Assembly (NCBI RefSeq): GCF_023856365.1
Contig: NC_064542.1
Location: 22,477,838-22,541,837, forward strand
From: Brienomyrus brachyistius
Lineage: Eukaryota > Chordata > Actinopteri > Osteoglossiformes > Mormyridae
Direction of reading: 5' to 3'
DNA: 64,000 nucleotides
A program made the translations under genes and the position numbers. The notes under the pieces are model-generated. The model had not been told where the DNA came from and did no database searches. It saw only the letters and a program-made list of their open reading frames with translations. Position 1 is the first letter of the stretch; each line of letters opens with the position of its first letter. This document shows positions 35,524-47,749 of the stretch, piece after piece.

Positions 35524-35919
35524 CATTTCCCCATGTCCGTGCTGAGCTGTTCACTTTTTCCGGAAGAATTCCAAGAATCCTGTGTTCACATGGCGACGGC
35601 CTAGGTTTCTGCTGTGTTAGCTGAACCCGGGGTTTATCCCTGGATGGAGCCCAATCCACGTTGCTGGGAATTCTCTGAGGGATAAGGAAAGATGGGCTGT
35701 TCCTGATAATGAATATTCTACGAGTGACTTTGCAGCTTGTTTTTAATGCAGCTGCAGAGACTGCAGGGATCCTGCGAGCGCATCATAAGCAGGCCGATGT
35801 CGTGTGAAGGACACAGGTGGCTTATACAGCCCTAAACAAGTACAATCATTTGTGCTAATTGCTTCATCAATGTTTGACTTATACGGACCAATCAGAGGGC
35901 ATCGATTCCCACACTGATA

Positions 35920-36095
35920 TGTTCCATCCGCTCGGAATTGGAGCTCGGGTAATTAGACCCTTGTCTCGGTTGGCTGCGGTCGGCAGTAATGTGTCGCGAT
36001 GCCCCGTTAAACTCATCAGCGTCCGTCATCATGCCTGTCTCAGCAGCGTCCCCGTCATCAGCAAATGGGATACGGATCGGTACCACAAACTACTG
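35920..36095. other. High-complexity block, possible conserved non-coding element
   Basis: Repeat-free, with more CpG than its surroundings, ggtaattag and cccgttaaactcatcagc motifs and no coding signature. Conservation cannot be seen from one sequence. Confidence 0.2.
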
Positions 36096-39000
36096 CTACT
36101 AGAAGTGACAGAATCACTGCTAGCTTTTTAAATGCTCACATTTTTTCAGCTTAAAAAAAACACTGCACATGTCAACGTAACGGGACTGATGACTTCACAC
36201 ACACGGCAATTATGCCATTTTGGTACAAAATACTTTGGGATTTTGGCTATTTATCCTTACAGTGATGAGGCTGGAAAATTAAATTGTACTTAAAAACATT
36301 ACAGTAACATTAATTAATAGACTATTATCTGTGCAGATGTTCTGATGCTTTTTCGTAATGCATCCACATGTGAAAATGAGGGAAAGGAGCGAGTCACCGC
36401 CCAGCATCCTCACCAGCGAGCTGGCAGGAAACGTACGCGAATGAAAGCAATCCCCAGGAGCCTGCGTTTAAGCGACTGGGCCTTTGTGAAATCTGCCTCC
36501 AGCTAGTGACGCCAATTTTCCAAGAAACTGATGTTTATTAAGTCACATTGAGAACTAGCTGAATAAAACATCAGTTCGGAATTACACTTCGGATAGTTAC
36601 AGACAGGTGCATTAATATACGTTTAATTATACTCTGAAGAAGCATTACTGAACAAAGCAGCAACTCCAGGAGAAAGTGCCCACGGTACCACACTTTCCAG
36701 AATCTGCGTATTCCTATTCTCCCCATGTTCTTCGGGACCCTCCTCAAAAACGTGAAACCCAGATAAAGGAAACTGGTGCCTGGAAATTTCCCTTTCGGTG
36801 CCTGTCTTTGGCCTGACTGGCGTCTCATCCATCTTGGACCTTGGTGTCCTGGAATAGGATCCAGACCACAGTCAGACAGCTTTGATTAGTGCTTATTGGG
36901 AGTGTGTTGATGGACAAGACATTCTAGTGACTTGTATGCTAAAGATTAGGTGTCACGCTGCAGAATTTAATGTCGCACCTATCTGCTAAATTTCAGCCCT
37001 CAGGTGATGCTGACAGACCCTCTGAAAGTGGACTCAGTGCTTCACGATTAATGCTGTGTTTTGTGTCCCCGTGTCAACAGCAGGCATTGATAACAGGAGC
37101 TAGAGCAAACTTCTAAGGGTAGCATTCATCTGTCTGTTTTGAGCCCCTGGGCAAACTTTTCATGGTGTGGCGTATTGAGGTCTGCTTTGGTTATAAGATT
37201 TGCACTCCAGCTCTCTGGAGCAGGGAGAGTTTACCTGCCCGGCATCTGAATGTGGCATCATCCTTATTTGGTTTGCCCTGAAGTGATCCGTTGAGTGCGA
37301 GTGACGATCCAGGTTGGGTTTTCAACTACGGTACAGTAAAAGCCAACGGTCAATGGTCTACTTGTTCCTGACAGCTTATCATTGGGTTACAGGACTAGGT
37401 AAACTTTCTGAGAAGAAATTGTCCACCAATTCGACATGAAACTAAAATTCAAACTCAAAGGATTCAAGATTAAAAAAACACACACAATCCTGGGGGGGTG
37501 CCAGACTAATGTAGCAAATTGAGGTCATTTATATCATTCAAGGAGTCTGAGTGTCGGACTATGGCAGTTTAAGTCTGAATTTACATTGTAGTATGACAAT
37601 GAAAACTGTGCATGTTGGGGGGGAGACTTTGCACGCTGGACAAGGTGTTCTTCTGCATCTTCTACAGGTTAGTAAGCCAGGTGGATCTGTACCACAGAGG
37701 TCACTGCTGAAGAGCCTGTTAGATAGGGTATATTTATTTACCATTTGGATTGGTGATATTCAGCAGAGGGCATTCTTTTCCGAGTTGCTAGGAGTGTGTA
37801 GATTCTACTGGCATTGTGCTGCATACAGAAGGATTCAAGGCTTTAACAACATCTTGCACGATTTACGGCTAAAAAAAAACAAGTGTACTGTCGCACTGAG
37901 GAACATTTATTTTTTCAGTATTTATCACACAACTGTGGAGACTGTTATTTATGTACTCCGAAAATCATCAATGTTATTTTATGATCTCGGTGAAGCTGTA
38001 GAAGTAGGAAAAGGAAACAGATCTTTCCAGTCGGTCTGCTAGATCCCACATAACCTTGAACCGCTTGACGTGCTGTTAGAAAGGGCGTATGGTGTCGATG
38101 TCACGCGAGTGTTTGTGGGGATGGACGTCACTCCACATTACCCCAACCTGACTTAGTCAGAGATAAAAACACTAGAATATAATATTCTCCTTAATTAGAA
38201 TTAATTTCTCAGTTACTTGTTCATTACCATATGTTCAGAAGCCATGGTAAATGAACTTCTGTAAACAATTAAAGGATGGTTCATAATTATATTTCACGCT
38301 GCATTTTAATTGATTGAAAACTGGAGATAACATTTCCCCATTCGAGTCTCTAATTGGTCATTCTCCATGTACTGGGTAGGTGAGGGCTTGAATAAGATGG
38401 AATCTAAATTACACGAGGGTGATGCAGGTGATAACCTGCAATGTGACACGTTTCATAGGAATTTACAAAACTGCCAACCACTGACCGAGGTCAGTCTGTT
38501 AGAGAGTGAATCGCTCTCAGTTTAATGTCACCTCTGAAAGCGCTTGGAATGTTATCACTCCGGGGTACATTTCCCAAAGGATGTTTTTTTCCTTCTGTTG
38601 CACTGGCCATGACTGATGACAGATGGGATCATCACGCATGTGGAGTACTTTCACACCAAGCCGGGATAATCGCCCTGAAAAGCAGATTTAGGGAGGTGAT
38701 CTCCAAAGCAAAAGCAGGGTCCTGCCGTCTCAGTGACTCTCACACATAATCTGATTCCCGGCATCTCCGTGGGATTACCGCGATGTCTGCGGGGATCCCG
38801 TGCCTGGCTAAGCAATGCCACGATTTGGGAACAGATTCCCGCTTGAGGACAAACCTCTGGTTTTAGTCATGGATCCACTGTGGTGTTTCTGGCACTGATC
38901 AGCTTTGCGGTCGTCCTAAGTAAGATATTCACATAGAGGGTACATGTAATTAACGACATCTTAGTGGACAGTTCATTAATCAAACAGGCCAGACAGCTTC

Positions 39001-40072
39001 TATTCCCCACTGTGAGTGTTTGATTGAGTTAAATAAAAGGCATGATTTTAAAAGGATAGAGAAAATTCAATTTATCCCTAACAACTACTATATTTGCCAT
39101 TGGCTTCCTTGCTCTACTTCAAAACTTTGTTTAGCAATATCGTCTGCATGCACATTCTCAGAAGAAACTTTTTTTTTTGTAGATGAACAGGTTTTATCAT
39201 CAAAGGAATGCCAGTAATGGTGTAAAATTGCTTTGTACAGGATAGTCTGTCGATATCTTTGTAGTCTGACAGGTGTGTCCTCCCTGATACAAATGAAGTG
39301 AATTTATCCTGAAAAAAAAATCAAAAAATCAAAATGATGTCTGGGGAAAGCATCATAATTTCATAACTTTGTGTCTCGAAAAAGCAGGTGTGTGTAGAAT
39401 ATCAAGCACGTCCCTGATCAGAAGCCGGGAAGATGGGGAAGGTGAGCAGAGAGTTCTGCTGCACATGTGAGTGTCTCGCGATGTAAAAGTTCAGGAAGTC
39501 GATACATGACACCACAGCTGGGGAAACAGGAAAAATGACATTCAGCACATGGGCCAGGCATAGAGTGCTGTCTGGGAGGATGTGGAAACACGTGAATTGC
39601 TGGTGGGGGATGCCCATGGCGTGCTGCGTGACTTCTTCCCTATATCATAGCCTGCCAGCAAGACACCTTTGCCTTACAGACGCCAGTTTGTGTGTCAACA
39701 GAAGATTACAAAGCTATTACATTTTACACTCTAATACTCTAGCTAGTAGACATTATTATTTTTTTTTTTTAAAAACTGTTCCCACACTATTTCAAAATTA
39801 ATAATAAAAACCGAAGAGGAAGGAACAGTAAGTGAAAGTGAAAGTAAAACATGATTGTATCCTCACTCAAGCTTATTAAAAAGACTGGTGTATGAACAGG
39901 AAGCAGGGAGAGGGAAATGCAAAGGAAGAGGAAAACTGACCAAGAAAACACAAGGGAAGAACCAAAACTGAGCAGGATAGCAGAAGGAAAGGAAAGTCAG
40001 TAGAAGAAGAAAACACAGAAGGAAACAGAACAGGAAAGCAAACAGAGAGACAGCATGTCAGGGAAATCCACA
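36096..40072. other. Long unique stretch, no gene recognised
   Basis: About 4 kb without a recognisable repeat. The largest frame (37551-38042, 163 codons) shows no domain and no splice or promoter context. A 33-bp stretch near 39373 resembles one near 40787 on the same strand. Confidence 0.3.
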
Positions 40073-40569
40073 AGGGGACAGAACAGAACAGGAAAACAAA
40101 CAGTGAAACAAAACAGAACAGAATAAGAAAACAAAGGGAAAGAAAAAAGAACAAAACAGGAAAACGAACAGTGAAACAAAACAGAACAGGAAAACAAACA
40201 ATTAAACAAAACAGAACAGAATAAGAAAACAAATGGAAAGAAAAAAGAACAGAACAGGAAAACAAACAGTGAAACAAAACAGAACAGAATAAGAAAACAA
40301 AGGGAAAGAAAAAAGGACAGACCAGGAAAACAAACAGCGAAACAAAACAGAACAGAATAAGAAAACAAAGGGAAAGAAAAAAGAACAGAACAGGAAAACA
40401 AACAGTGAAACAAAACAGAACAGGAAAACAAACAATTAAACAAAACAGAACAGAATAAGAAAACAAAGGGAAAGAAAAAAGAACAGAACAGGAAAACAAA
40501 CAGTGAAACAAAACAGAACAGAATAAAAAAACAAAGGGAAAGAAAAAAGAACAGAACAGGAAAACAAAC
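40073..40569 (-). repeat. Purine-rich minisatellite with 234-bp higher-order period
   Basis: The landmark gaataagaaaacaaa (last copy slightly altered) recurs at 40121, 40219, 40287, 40355, 40453 and 40521. Spacings are 98, 68, 68, 98 and 68 bp. The 98-bp unit is a 68-bp unit with an added 30-bp acagaacagg...attaaac segment. The pattern repeats every 234 bp. Because one strand is nearly pure A/G with few pyrimidines, the minus strand is free of stops in two frames (up to 256 codons) and would encode Phe/Leu/Cys/Val-rich peptides. These are by-products of composition rather than genes. Confidence 0.92.
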
Positions 40570-41104
40570 TTGAAAAAGCGCTGAGAAAGGGAAAGATGAG
40601 AGAGTATTGAGAGGGTTTGGGAGCCTGAACATTGGGCAAGAAACAAATCACAAAGCTCTTTTAAATTCTTGATAATTAGCCAGAGGTGAATTGATGGTTG
40701 TATTCTTGGCTGCCACAGAGTGAAATGAATTGGTGATAAAAAAAATTATATGTGTGTTTTAAAAGTATTTTCAGCTCAGACCCCAGTGTCCAGAAAAGGC
40801 AGATGTGTGTAGAACATCAACCATTAATCAAGCGATGCAATAGAACTTTCAGTGTGTATCAGAGTGAATCAGCAGAAGATGGCAGACAAGTGTTGGCAGA
40901 CACATGGTCTGGTTGTATGCCCTGTGGTGAGACTAAGACCGCTAACCTTGTTGTAACGAAATGGCTTTTTCACCAGCATTCTGGGGATGCTGCAGTGCAG
41001 CTTACATGCTGCCTTCATACTCCTCCAAAGTGCAATCTCATACAGTAATATCATTTAAGTAATTGGCCGCATTCACTAGGCCTTGTAGAGCTGAAAACAA
41101 AACA
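40570..41104. other. Unique sequence, nothing recognised
   Basis: No supported element or exon. Confidence 0.3.
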
Positions 41105-41385
41105 AATTAAATAAAGCTTTATTTGTTCGGGTACATCGTAATGTAATAGGTTTCACGTTTCCCATCTTGCTCTTCCTTTTTTAAAGACACACACACAGAC
41201 ACATAAGTTGAGGTTGAAACTTGAGGATCAGCTGTCTATCTAGCACTCTTGAAGCGTTTTTCAGGGGGTTAAGGACCTTGCTCAAGGGCCCCACGGTGAC
41301 CTGACTTTTCTGCTGATCAGTGTTTTCGAAGCAGCAGCCATCTGATTATAGGGACAGAGGTCTAGCCTGCTGAAACACACAATGA
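41105..41385 (-). mobile_element. tRNA-derived SINE, near full length
   Basis: The tail module lies at the low-coordinate end (aataaagctttatttgttcg). The body module ggaccttgctcaagggccc is near 41271, and the worn tRNA head is near 41325-41385. A short (CA)n run lies inside. Confidence 0.6.
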
Positions 41386-41414
41386 CCCTCAAAAACAGGG
41401 GTCCTGAGCATGAA

Positions 41415-41560
41415 TGGGGAGGAATGCGGCTCAGGTGACTCGTGGCCATCACCGGTTCAGATGCCGCACCATAAGGAACTTAAGGAACACTCTCGTACGT
41501 AAAATCCTGGCCGTCATGATGTAGCAGTATCTGATTGCAAGTGCTCTAAAGATTGAAAGA
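41415..41560 (+). mobile_element. tRNA-SINE head, second type
   Basis: A-box-like tgcggctcaggtgactcg and B-box-like ggttcagatgcc are followed by a body with no match elsewhere in the window. Confidence 0.35.
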
Positions 41561-41599
41561 AAGAACATTGTAAGCTCTCGTCCATGTGGACCAGAATAT

Positions 41600-42290
41600 A
41601 ACTGTTCCCAATCATAGCTTTACTGGCTTCTTTGAGATTGACACACATAGAAGTGGCACCTGTTTTATTCTGAGTGATGATGATTGGAGACACCTAGGGT
41701 GAAGCATCAATCTTCTCCATGATCCCGTCTTCAAGGAGGTGATCTTGCAGAAACAGCGGGCGAAACCCAGGCAGGGGTGAGTAGCGTGAATTTTGGCATC
41801 TAATTTAACTAATTTCACACACACACGGTCTTTGTGAACCTCCTCACACATTTTCTGCCACGTTTTTCACTTTGTGTCAGCCAGCAGGGCACCTCTGCAT
41901 ACTTGCAAGATGTTCATCAAACCAAAGGATGTTTGTAGACAGTCCAGGTAAAGGTGGCTGTCATGACAGCGGTTTATGCCAATGATGACCAGCAGTAACC
42001 ATTGGTGCGGAGTGTTGAGCTTGTTCATACAATCAACGACCCTCCAGACGTTGACATAGTTCAGCTGACCAACTACCTCTATCGTGGTTCCTATCATAAA
42101 GACCATGGAGAATTCCAATTCCCGGAACCAGCTTCCAGTAAGAGTTGCTTATGTATTTGCTAGCTAGCTCCATGCTCAATTCAAGAACCCTTATCATATA
42201 GTCAGTATTATCCACAAACTCACACAGATTCATTAGTGGCTCACACTGACATCCAGAAGGCATGTGCTTCAGCTACCAAATTAACTTTAG
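41600..42290 (-). pseudogene. Decayed Gypsy-type pol fragment (protease to start of RT)
   Basis: Read on the minus strand across three frames, the pieces line up in the order of a Ty3/Gypsy retrotransposon pol. First comes a protease-like block (about 42200-42080) whose active-site Asp-Ser/Thr-Gly is no longer intact. Then a VVGQLNYVNV-type linker lies at about 42080-42050, and a worn segment where a Gly-Arg-Asp-Trp-Leu is normal lies near 41940. At about 41735-41620 is the start of the reverse transcriptase, with DGIMEKIDASP followed after a stop by VSPI and MCVNLKEASKAM. Multiple frameshifts and stops show long inactivity. The reverse-transcriptase catalytic YxDD region, RNase H and integrase are absent, and no LTRs flank it. 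Short reading frames in this span are fragments of this relic. The family call rests mainly on the reverse-transcriptase start. Confidence 0.6.
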
Positions 42291-43193
42291 GAGCAAAGTT
42301 ACACCACAAAGCGGTAAAAGATGCTTCGAGGGACTTGTTCCATATTCAGTGATGTAAAAAAATGTTCTCCTTCGACTTAAGCCTGTGCAGCAGAAGATCC
42401 CTTCTCCATATAGAAGATACTCGCCCACACAGGGAAAACAAAACAAAAAAACGACCTGACAACCTTTCTTTATCTGACCGGGGTAGCTGCAAGTAATACC
42501 GTCAATGTTTGTACCCTTCTTCTCTCACACCCACGGAGCATAAACGCCCTCATCGACGGTGGCATCTAGTACGCCGGAAGTCACAATGCGATCCATATGC
42601 AACACAACAGCGGGCCAAGTTAAGGGAATTCTGGGCAAAAATACCATTACAACCAGGTACACGTGGGACGGTCAGGGAGTGTGGCTGTCGGCCAGGAGAC
42701 CAATCAGAAAGCCTTTTTACATTATAGATAACTCGATACAGATAAATTAAATTAATCTGGCTCCACCTCTGCTGGGACATCCACACGTAGCTAACTGTCT
42801 TACGATCAGATAGATCTGCAAAACGGTTTATGCTTATTTAAGTACTTAATATCTCATTATTCAGTCTTCATTCAGTATTTGGCTGAATGCTTTTTTGCTC
42901 TCTATACAGTATAAGGCTGTTCTCTGGTTTTGGTGAATATAGAGGTCCCTGCAGAGGGAGTAACGGGCAATGCTGGCTACGTGAGCAGCCTGCTGCCACG
43001 CGCTGTACCCAGTCCAGCTGCTACCCAGCTCTCCCAAGCCTTTGTCTAGCACAATTCCTCATCTGTCAGCGTTTCATCTGCTAGCCTGGTCTCTCCATGC
43101 ACTCTGACACATTGTTTTCTTCATCTTCCCCTTGGCGGATGTTTCTTTGTTCCTGATCCCTGGCTTCTGGGCCCTCGCTCCACATCTGCACAG
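42291..43193. other. Unclassified sequence
   Basis: The segment 42540-42720 reads like the body of a dispersed repeat (ggtggcatctagtacgcc) but has no second copy in the window. It might be the 5' remainder of the Gypsy relic. Confidence 0.3.
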
Positions 43194-43208
43194 CCCCCCC
43201 CCCCCCCC
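43194..43208. repeat. Poly-C tract (15 nt)
   Basis: Uninterrupted C run followed by (CCCA)n-like sequence. Confidence 0.95.
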
Positions 43209-43515
43209 ACCCACCCGCCCACCTGCCCACCCCCAGCATTCCTGTGTCTTGGTGGCACTTTGTGAGTGTGTTCCAGGGACTCTCTGTAGTGGCGAGCTCC
43301 GCGGCGGTAGACGATGGTCGCTATAAGATATCCCAAGGGATAAAATAAAGTCGATATCCATACACTATTATCTTATTTACGACTCGCTCAACTATTATGG
43401 TAAATACCAGCCACATTTGAATTGGTTCTTGTTTGTTGGTTGTTTATTATTTTCGTAACTGTCCTTTGACATTTGCTATTAGAACCTAGACAAACAGTAT
43501 TTCATAGTATATACA

Positions 43516-43715
43516 TCCATCCATCCATTTTCCAAACCGCTTATCCTACTGGGACGCGGGGGGTCCGGAGCCTATCCCGGAAGCAATGGGCACAAGGCAG
43601 GGAACAACCCAGGATGGGGGGCCAGCCTATCGCAGGTCACACTCACACACACACCATTCACTCACATATGCATACCTATGGGCAATTTAGTAACTCCAAT
43701 TAACCTCAGCATGCT
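43516..43715 (-). mobile_element. V-SINE, 5'-truncated, with target duplication
   Basis: The (GGAT)n tail, the gataagcggtttggaaa end and the body are present. The conserved core and tRNA head are missing, as expected from incomplete reverse transcription. tatataca occurs on both sides (43508-43515 and 43716-43723), but the motif is low in complexity. Confidence 0.85.
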
Positions 43716-43723
43716 TATATACA

Positions 43724-46634
43724 GTCATGCAAAAACAATGAAGAATTCAGATTCTCCCTCTTGTACAGAACATCCATCTACAGAGCGCTGTTAGCACGGG
43801 CTGTTCTGTGCCTGTCCGGTGATGTAACTAACACCATTCGATGACAGCTCTCATTTTAACATGGTCCACATCATAACGTTACAGAAATAAACATTAGCTG
43901 GTTTATTGTCATCTTCTTACAATGGTCACTTTCAGAGAGAATGTGAATCAGACAGTTGCTCGCAGTGTCTGTGAACGAGCCTTAGTTTTGAACCGTGAAA
44001 ATCCACTCATCCATTCATTCATCCCTCCATCCTTTCCGAATGACTTTGCAGTTTTTAAATTTAGTTTGATTTTTATTCAGTTTATTGTTTTTTTATTATT
44101 ATTTCATTAGTCACAGAGAGGACAATGTGTTGAGTAAATTTATTACCATGTTAAGCACTGCTTCACGCAATGTTCTCTGATTGCATACTTTTAATGCACA
44201 TTGATCCATTCTCACCTTTTCAAAGCAAAATTTGCTAATCAAAGGCAGCTTCACAAATGGATTTTAGCTTGAAGTCTTCATGAGTGTATGACTTTAATCA
44301 CCTAGATGTCTTATTTATACAAGTTTTACACATAAATGCATAATTTAACATGAGTCATCAAAATTATCATCTGTTAAGGGCAATTGAACAAAAGTACGCT
44401 TCTCCAGAGCATTAAATATTAAAACATAGCCAAATGGTTAATGAAAACTGCATGGCTTGTAAGGACCGACTGATTGGACTGAATATCAGATAAAGTAGTA
44501 AATGTTTCATCAGGCCAAGGTGTTAAGAACAGCATGTTATCTGTGACTACACAGTCCATCAGTAATCTCCCGCTTAAATAATCAAGCCCGGGGAACAGAT
44601 TCAGCTGAAAGCAGGGATTCGGGGGCTGACAGTTATTGCACCACTGGCCATATAAAAACAGGCATACAGCTATAAAAAAAAATCAGTCACTGGTGTGGTG
44701 TCATGACAGGAAAGAAACCCAGATGCAAAACATAAATGACCACTCAGGAATTTGCCCCTGTAGGTTTTAGAAAATGGTACAGTCCGATAGTTTTCACTTT
44801 GTGCTATTTTTCAGAAAATGCCGGATGGTCTGTCTTGCCCCCCCCTGCATCTTCTTTGGTCTGCACCCAGGTCTTGCCTTCACTTGTCCTTCCCTCATCA
44901 CTGTTTTTATGAGTATCTCGCACTCAGGCATATCCGGCTGACGGACCTCTGATGAGACAGAGTGTCGTTTTGCGAAAGAAAATGTCAGAAAGTTGTCTTT
45001 TGTCATTACAAAATATTCCTTTAATGAAACCTATTAACCCTGCTTCTTTTCCAGAAAGAGCTAAGTGGTCTGATGACAGAACCCAAGGCAGCATCTGTTT
45101 CAGAGTGAGCTGTCCAGGTTGCTCTTGTAGGACAGTTGATAGTGTTCTGGAAGTTTCTGCAGAGGGGAAAGTTGCCATGATAATTGTTAAGGAATGCAGC
45201 TTTAGTGTCATTTTTTAAACTGAGATTTAAACAGAGGGTCACTGTTAGCTTCTGTTCAAATTTAAACTAACAGTTTATCAAATGTAAACAGATGAAATGT
45301 GTAGATAGTCTGAAAAGAGGTTTTATCTTTGCCTGTTTGTTTTTTTTAATCTTTTCCATCTACTTCTCACCTTCTGCCCTTCATTGTCATATCTGCTCCA
45401 TAATCCAGTTCAGCAGATACCTGCCACGTGGCATTGGCGTCCTCTGTGGCCATGCCCCCCTTCTAGATGTTTCCAGCCTGCATTCAGCCACACGTGCACT
45501 CAATATATCAGTCTAATACCGGGTGCCACTAGAGACTTTGGGGCCCATGAAATCATATTATTTTTGGACCCCCCAACCCAGAGCAATCCAATAATGTTCC
45601 AAATTTTGCAGGGCCCCTGTACTCATAACCCCCCCACCCCCCCCGCTTAAGATTACTCGGGTCGGGACAGGGCTTCTTCGCTCAGTCCTGGGTTTGGTCA
45701 CAATCGCCTGCTAGTTTCCCAGTTCTGTTTGGCCTCGTGATTTGGATTGCTACCGACGGCTCATTGTGGGGCTCAGCATCCTGGATGCTGTTTGCTGCTC
45801 TCCTGATCCTCCTCGAATCTACATTCTCGTTCTTGGTTACTCTTGTGTAATTTGGCACTGGAGTCGAGCCCAGCCGTCTCATTCCGGTATCACACAGTGA
45901 GCGGCCTCCATCTTGTCAGCACTGCGTCCTCAGAGACCAGCTTGTCGAAAGGGGACAGGCCTGACAGGCAGAACAGCTGGCGTCGCCTATGTACACAGCT
46001 TGGGGCGTGCCCAATTTCCAGTGTCGCTCATCCTTGTTTTATATTATTTTTTTAAGCTTTCTTGACATCCCTATACATATTTTTTTCTTTCTGTTGCCTG
46101 GTTCATCTCCCTGTGCCATGGTCGCACTGGTGAGGACTAGCCTGCCCAGTGTGTCAAGGTGAAGAGAAATGGAGTGAAGCAGAAGAGAGAAAGATAAAAG
46201 GAAGGACATAGCTGTCGTAGAGGAGCGGCTGGCTTCCGGCGAGGCTGAAGTAGAGGATGACGAGGCCTCGCTGTGCGCTGCTCAGCACTGGGCAGTACAT
46301 CCTGTACATCCTACTCTCTCTTATAACTCTCCAAACCAGGGGATTTCTGAAAAAATGCCACAAACAAATACTTACAGGGAGCCCGTGTCTTCTGCTGTGT
46401 TCACCAGAGGCAGTACATCTTTTAGACAGTTGATAGTGTTAAAGACGCTAAACATACTGCTGCCTTTATTTCTTTTTTGTTTTTTTTTCTTTTTTGTTTT
46501 TACCTCTCTTCTTTCTTCGTTTCCTGCTGTACTTTACATCAGCGTTCCTGGTGAACTCAGTCATTCTCAACAGCATGGTGACTTGCAATCTGTAATTAAC
46601 TTTCTGCTTCACATTTGTTCATATAGCGTAAGAC
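43724..46634. other. Unique sequence
   Basis: About 2.9 kb with no recognised gene. Opposed frames of about 90 codons (44924-45242) lie after an acceptor-like ttcttttccag at 45053 but have no known domain. A C-rich stretch ends near 45650. Confidence 0.3.
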
Positions 46635-46646
46635 ATTTCCGATGCC

Positions 46647-46982
46647 GGGGCGGCATGGTGGTGCAGTGGTTAGCACTGTTGCCTCACACCTCTGGGACCC
46701 GGGGACTCGGGTTTGAGTCTCCGCCTGGGTCACATGTGTGCGGAGTTTGCATGTTCTCCCCATGTCGTCGTGGGGTTTCCTCCGGGTACTCCGGTTTCCC
46801 CCCACAGTCCAAAACCATGATGAGGCTAATTGGACTTGCTAAATTGCCCGTAGGTGTGCATGTGTGAGTGAATTGTGTGTGAGTGTGCCCTACAATGGGC
46901 TGGCCCCCCATCCTGGGTTGTTCCCTGCCTCGTGCCCATTGCTTCCGGGATAGGCTCCGGACCCCCCGCGATGGATGGATGG
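46647..46982 (+). mobile_element. V-SINE with perfect 12-bp target duplication
   Basis: The head is complete, with A-box gtggtgcagtggttagc and B-box gggtttgagtctcc. The conserved core contains gtttcctccgggtactccgg. The body runs to ccccccgcg and then jumps straight to (GGAT)n, so about 26 bp of the usual 3' end (acccagtaggataagcgg and following) are missing. The flanks atttccgatgcc at 46635-46646 and 46983-46994 are identical. This is the best-preserved copy in the window and probably among the youngest. Confidence 0.92.
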
Positions 46983-47090
46983 ATTTCCGATGCCCATTTA
47001 CACTTACCAGCATACCTCCTGGAGCACTAAGGAAATTATTTGTATAGTTACAGCTACTTCACTCTCTTCCTGTCAACAGACTCACCTTTG

Positions 47091-47270
47091 GACACGCCCA
47101 CTGACCTTTTGGCACGCCCACCAATCTTTCGACACGCCCACTGACCTTTTGGCACGCCCACCAATCCTTTGACACGCCCACTGACCTTTTGGCCCATTCA
47201 TTAATCTTTCAGCACACCCACTGACCCATTGACCCACCCAATAACTGTTTGGCATGCCCACTACTCTTTA
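47091..47270 (+). repeat. 20-bp minisatellite, nine units
   Basis: Units begin exactly every 20 bp from 47091 to 47251. Two unit types alternate (gacacgcccactgacc and ggcacgcccaccaatc), giving a 40-bp higher order. The first five units keep an intact cacgccca; the last four are degraded, which suggests older repeats on that side. Confidence 0.92.
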
Positions 47271-47349
47271 TTGCAGAGCCTCACGTCTGAGATGGGCAGA
47301 TGATCGCCATTGGTCATGGCCAACACATTTGCTGTTCCTATCTCTTATG

Positions 47350-47749
47350 TTAAACGGGTCGGTGCCGACCCGTGCCTTAAATGAGCCGCAAAATACCCTC
47401 AAATCAATTATTTATCATCCAATTTGTGTCTCACCTCTTGGTTACCTTATTGGGCTTCCTTTTCCATGAAAAAATTAGTTTTAATACTTTTGGTGTGGCT
47501 ATTTGGACCTTTCTTTTGACAGCATACCTCTTGTTTTCAATGAAAAATAAACTGAATTGGTTTTATCTGGCCTTACATGTATGGGAATGCATTGCCTTGC
47601 CTTGATTTTGTTTTAATTTATTTTGTTTAAATAGAGATTCCTGACAAAGTCAAAAAGCCTTGATGTAGTACACAAATCTATGCGATGCTTTTATGCATTT
47701 TAAACTTACAAACGGGTCAGTCCCGACCCGAACATGATAGCGAAGTTAA
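47350..47749. mobile_element. Candidate miniature element with palindromic subterminal motifs
   Basis: Near each end lies a short palindrome of the form cgggtc-spacer-gacccg: acgggtcggtgccgacccgt at 47354-47373 and cgggtcagtcccgacccg near 47713-47730. TTAA occurs at 47350-47353 and 47746-47749. TTAA targets and such gggtc palindromes fit piggyBac-type miniature elements of fish. The two outer ends are not equal, since the right side has about 15 extra bases beyond the palindrome. The interior is AT-rich without coding sequence. Confidence 0.45.

Noticed and set aside
37551..38042. 163-codon plus-strand frame in unique sequence
   Set aside because: No recognised domain, no promoter or splice context, and a length that can occur by chance in 64 kb read in six frames.
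39876..40646. 256-codon minus-strand frame encoding Phe/Leu/Cys/Val-rich repeats
   Set aside because: It coincides with the purine-rich minisatellite. Stops are rare because of composition, and a second frame over the same span is just as open.
44924..45242. Possible exon after ttcttttccag at 45053
   Set aside because: The open segment has no recognisable protein family and opposed frames are equally open.
46355..46867. 170-codon plus-strand frame
   Set aside because: Its second half is the V-SINE at 46647 and its first half is low-complexity T-rich sequence.
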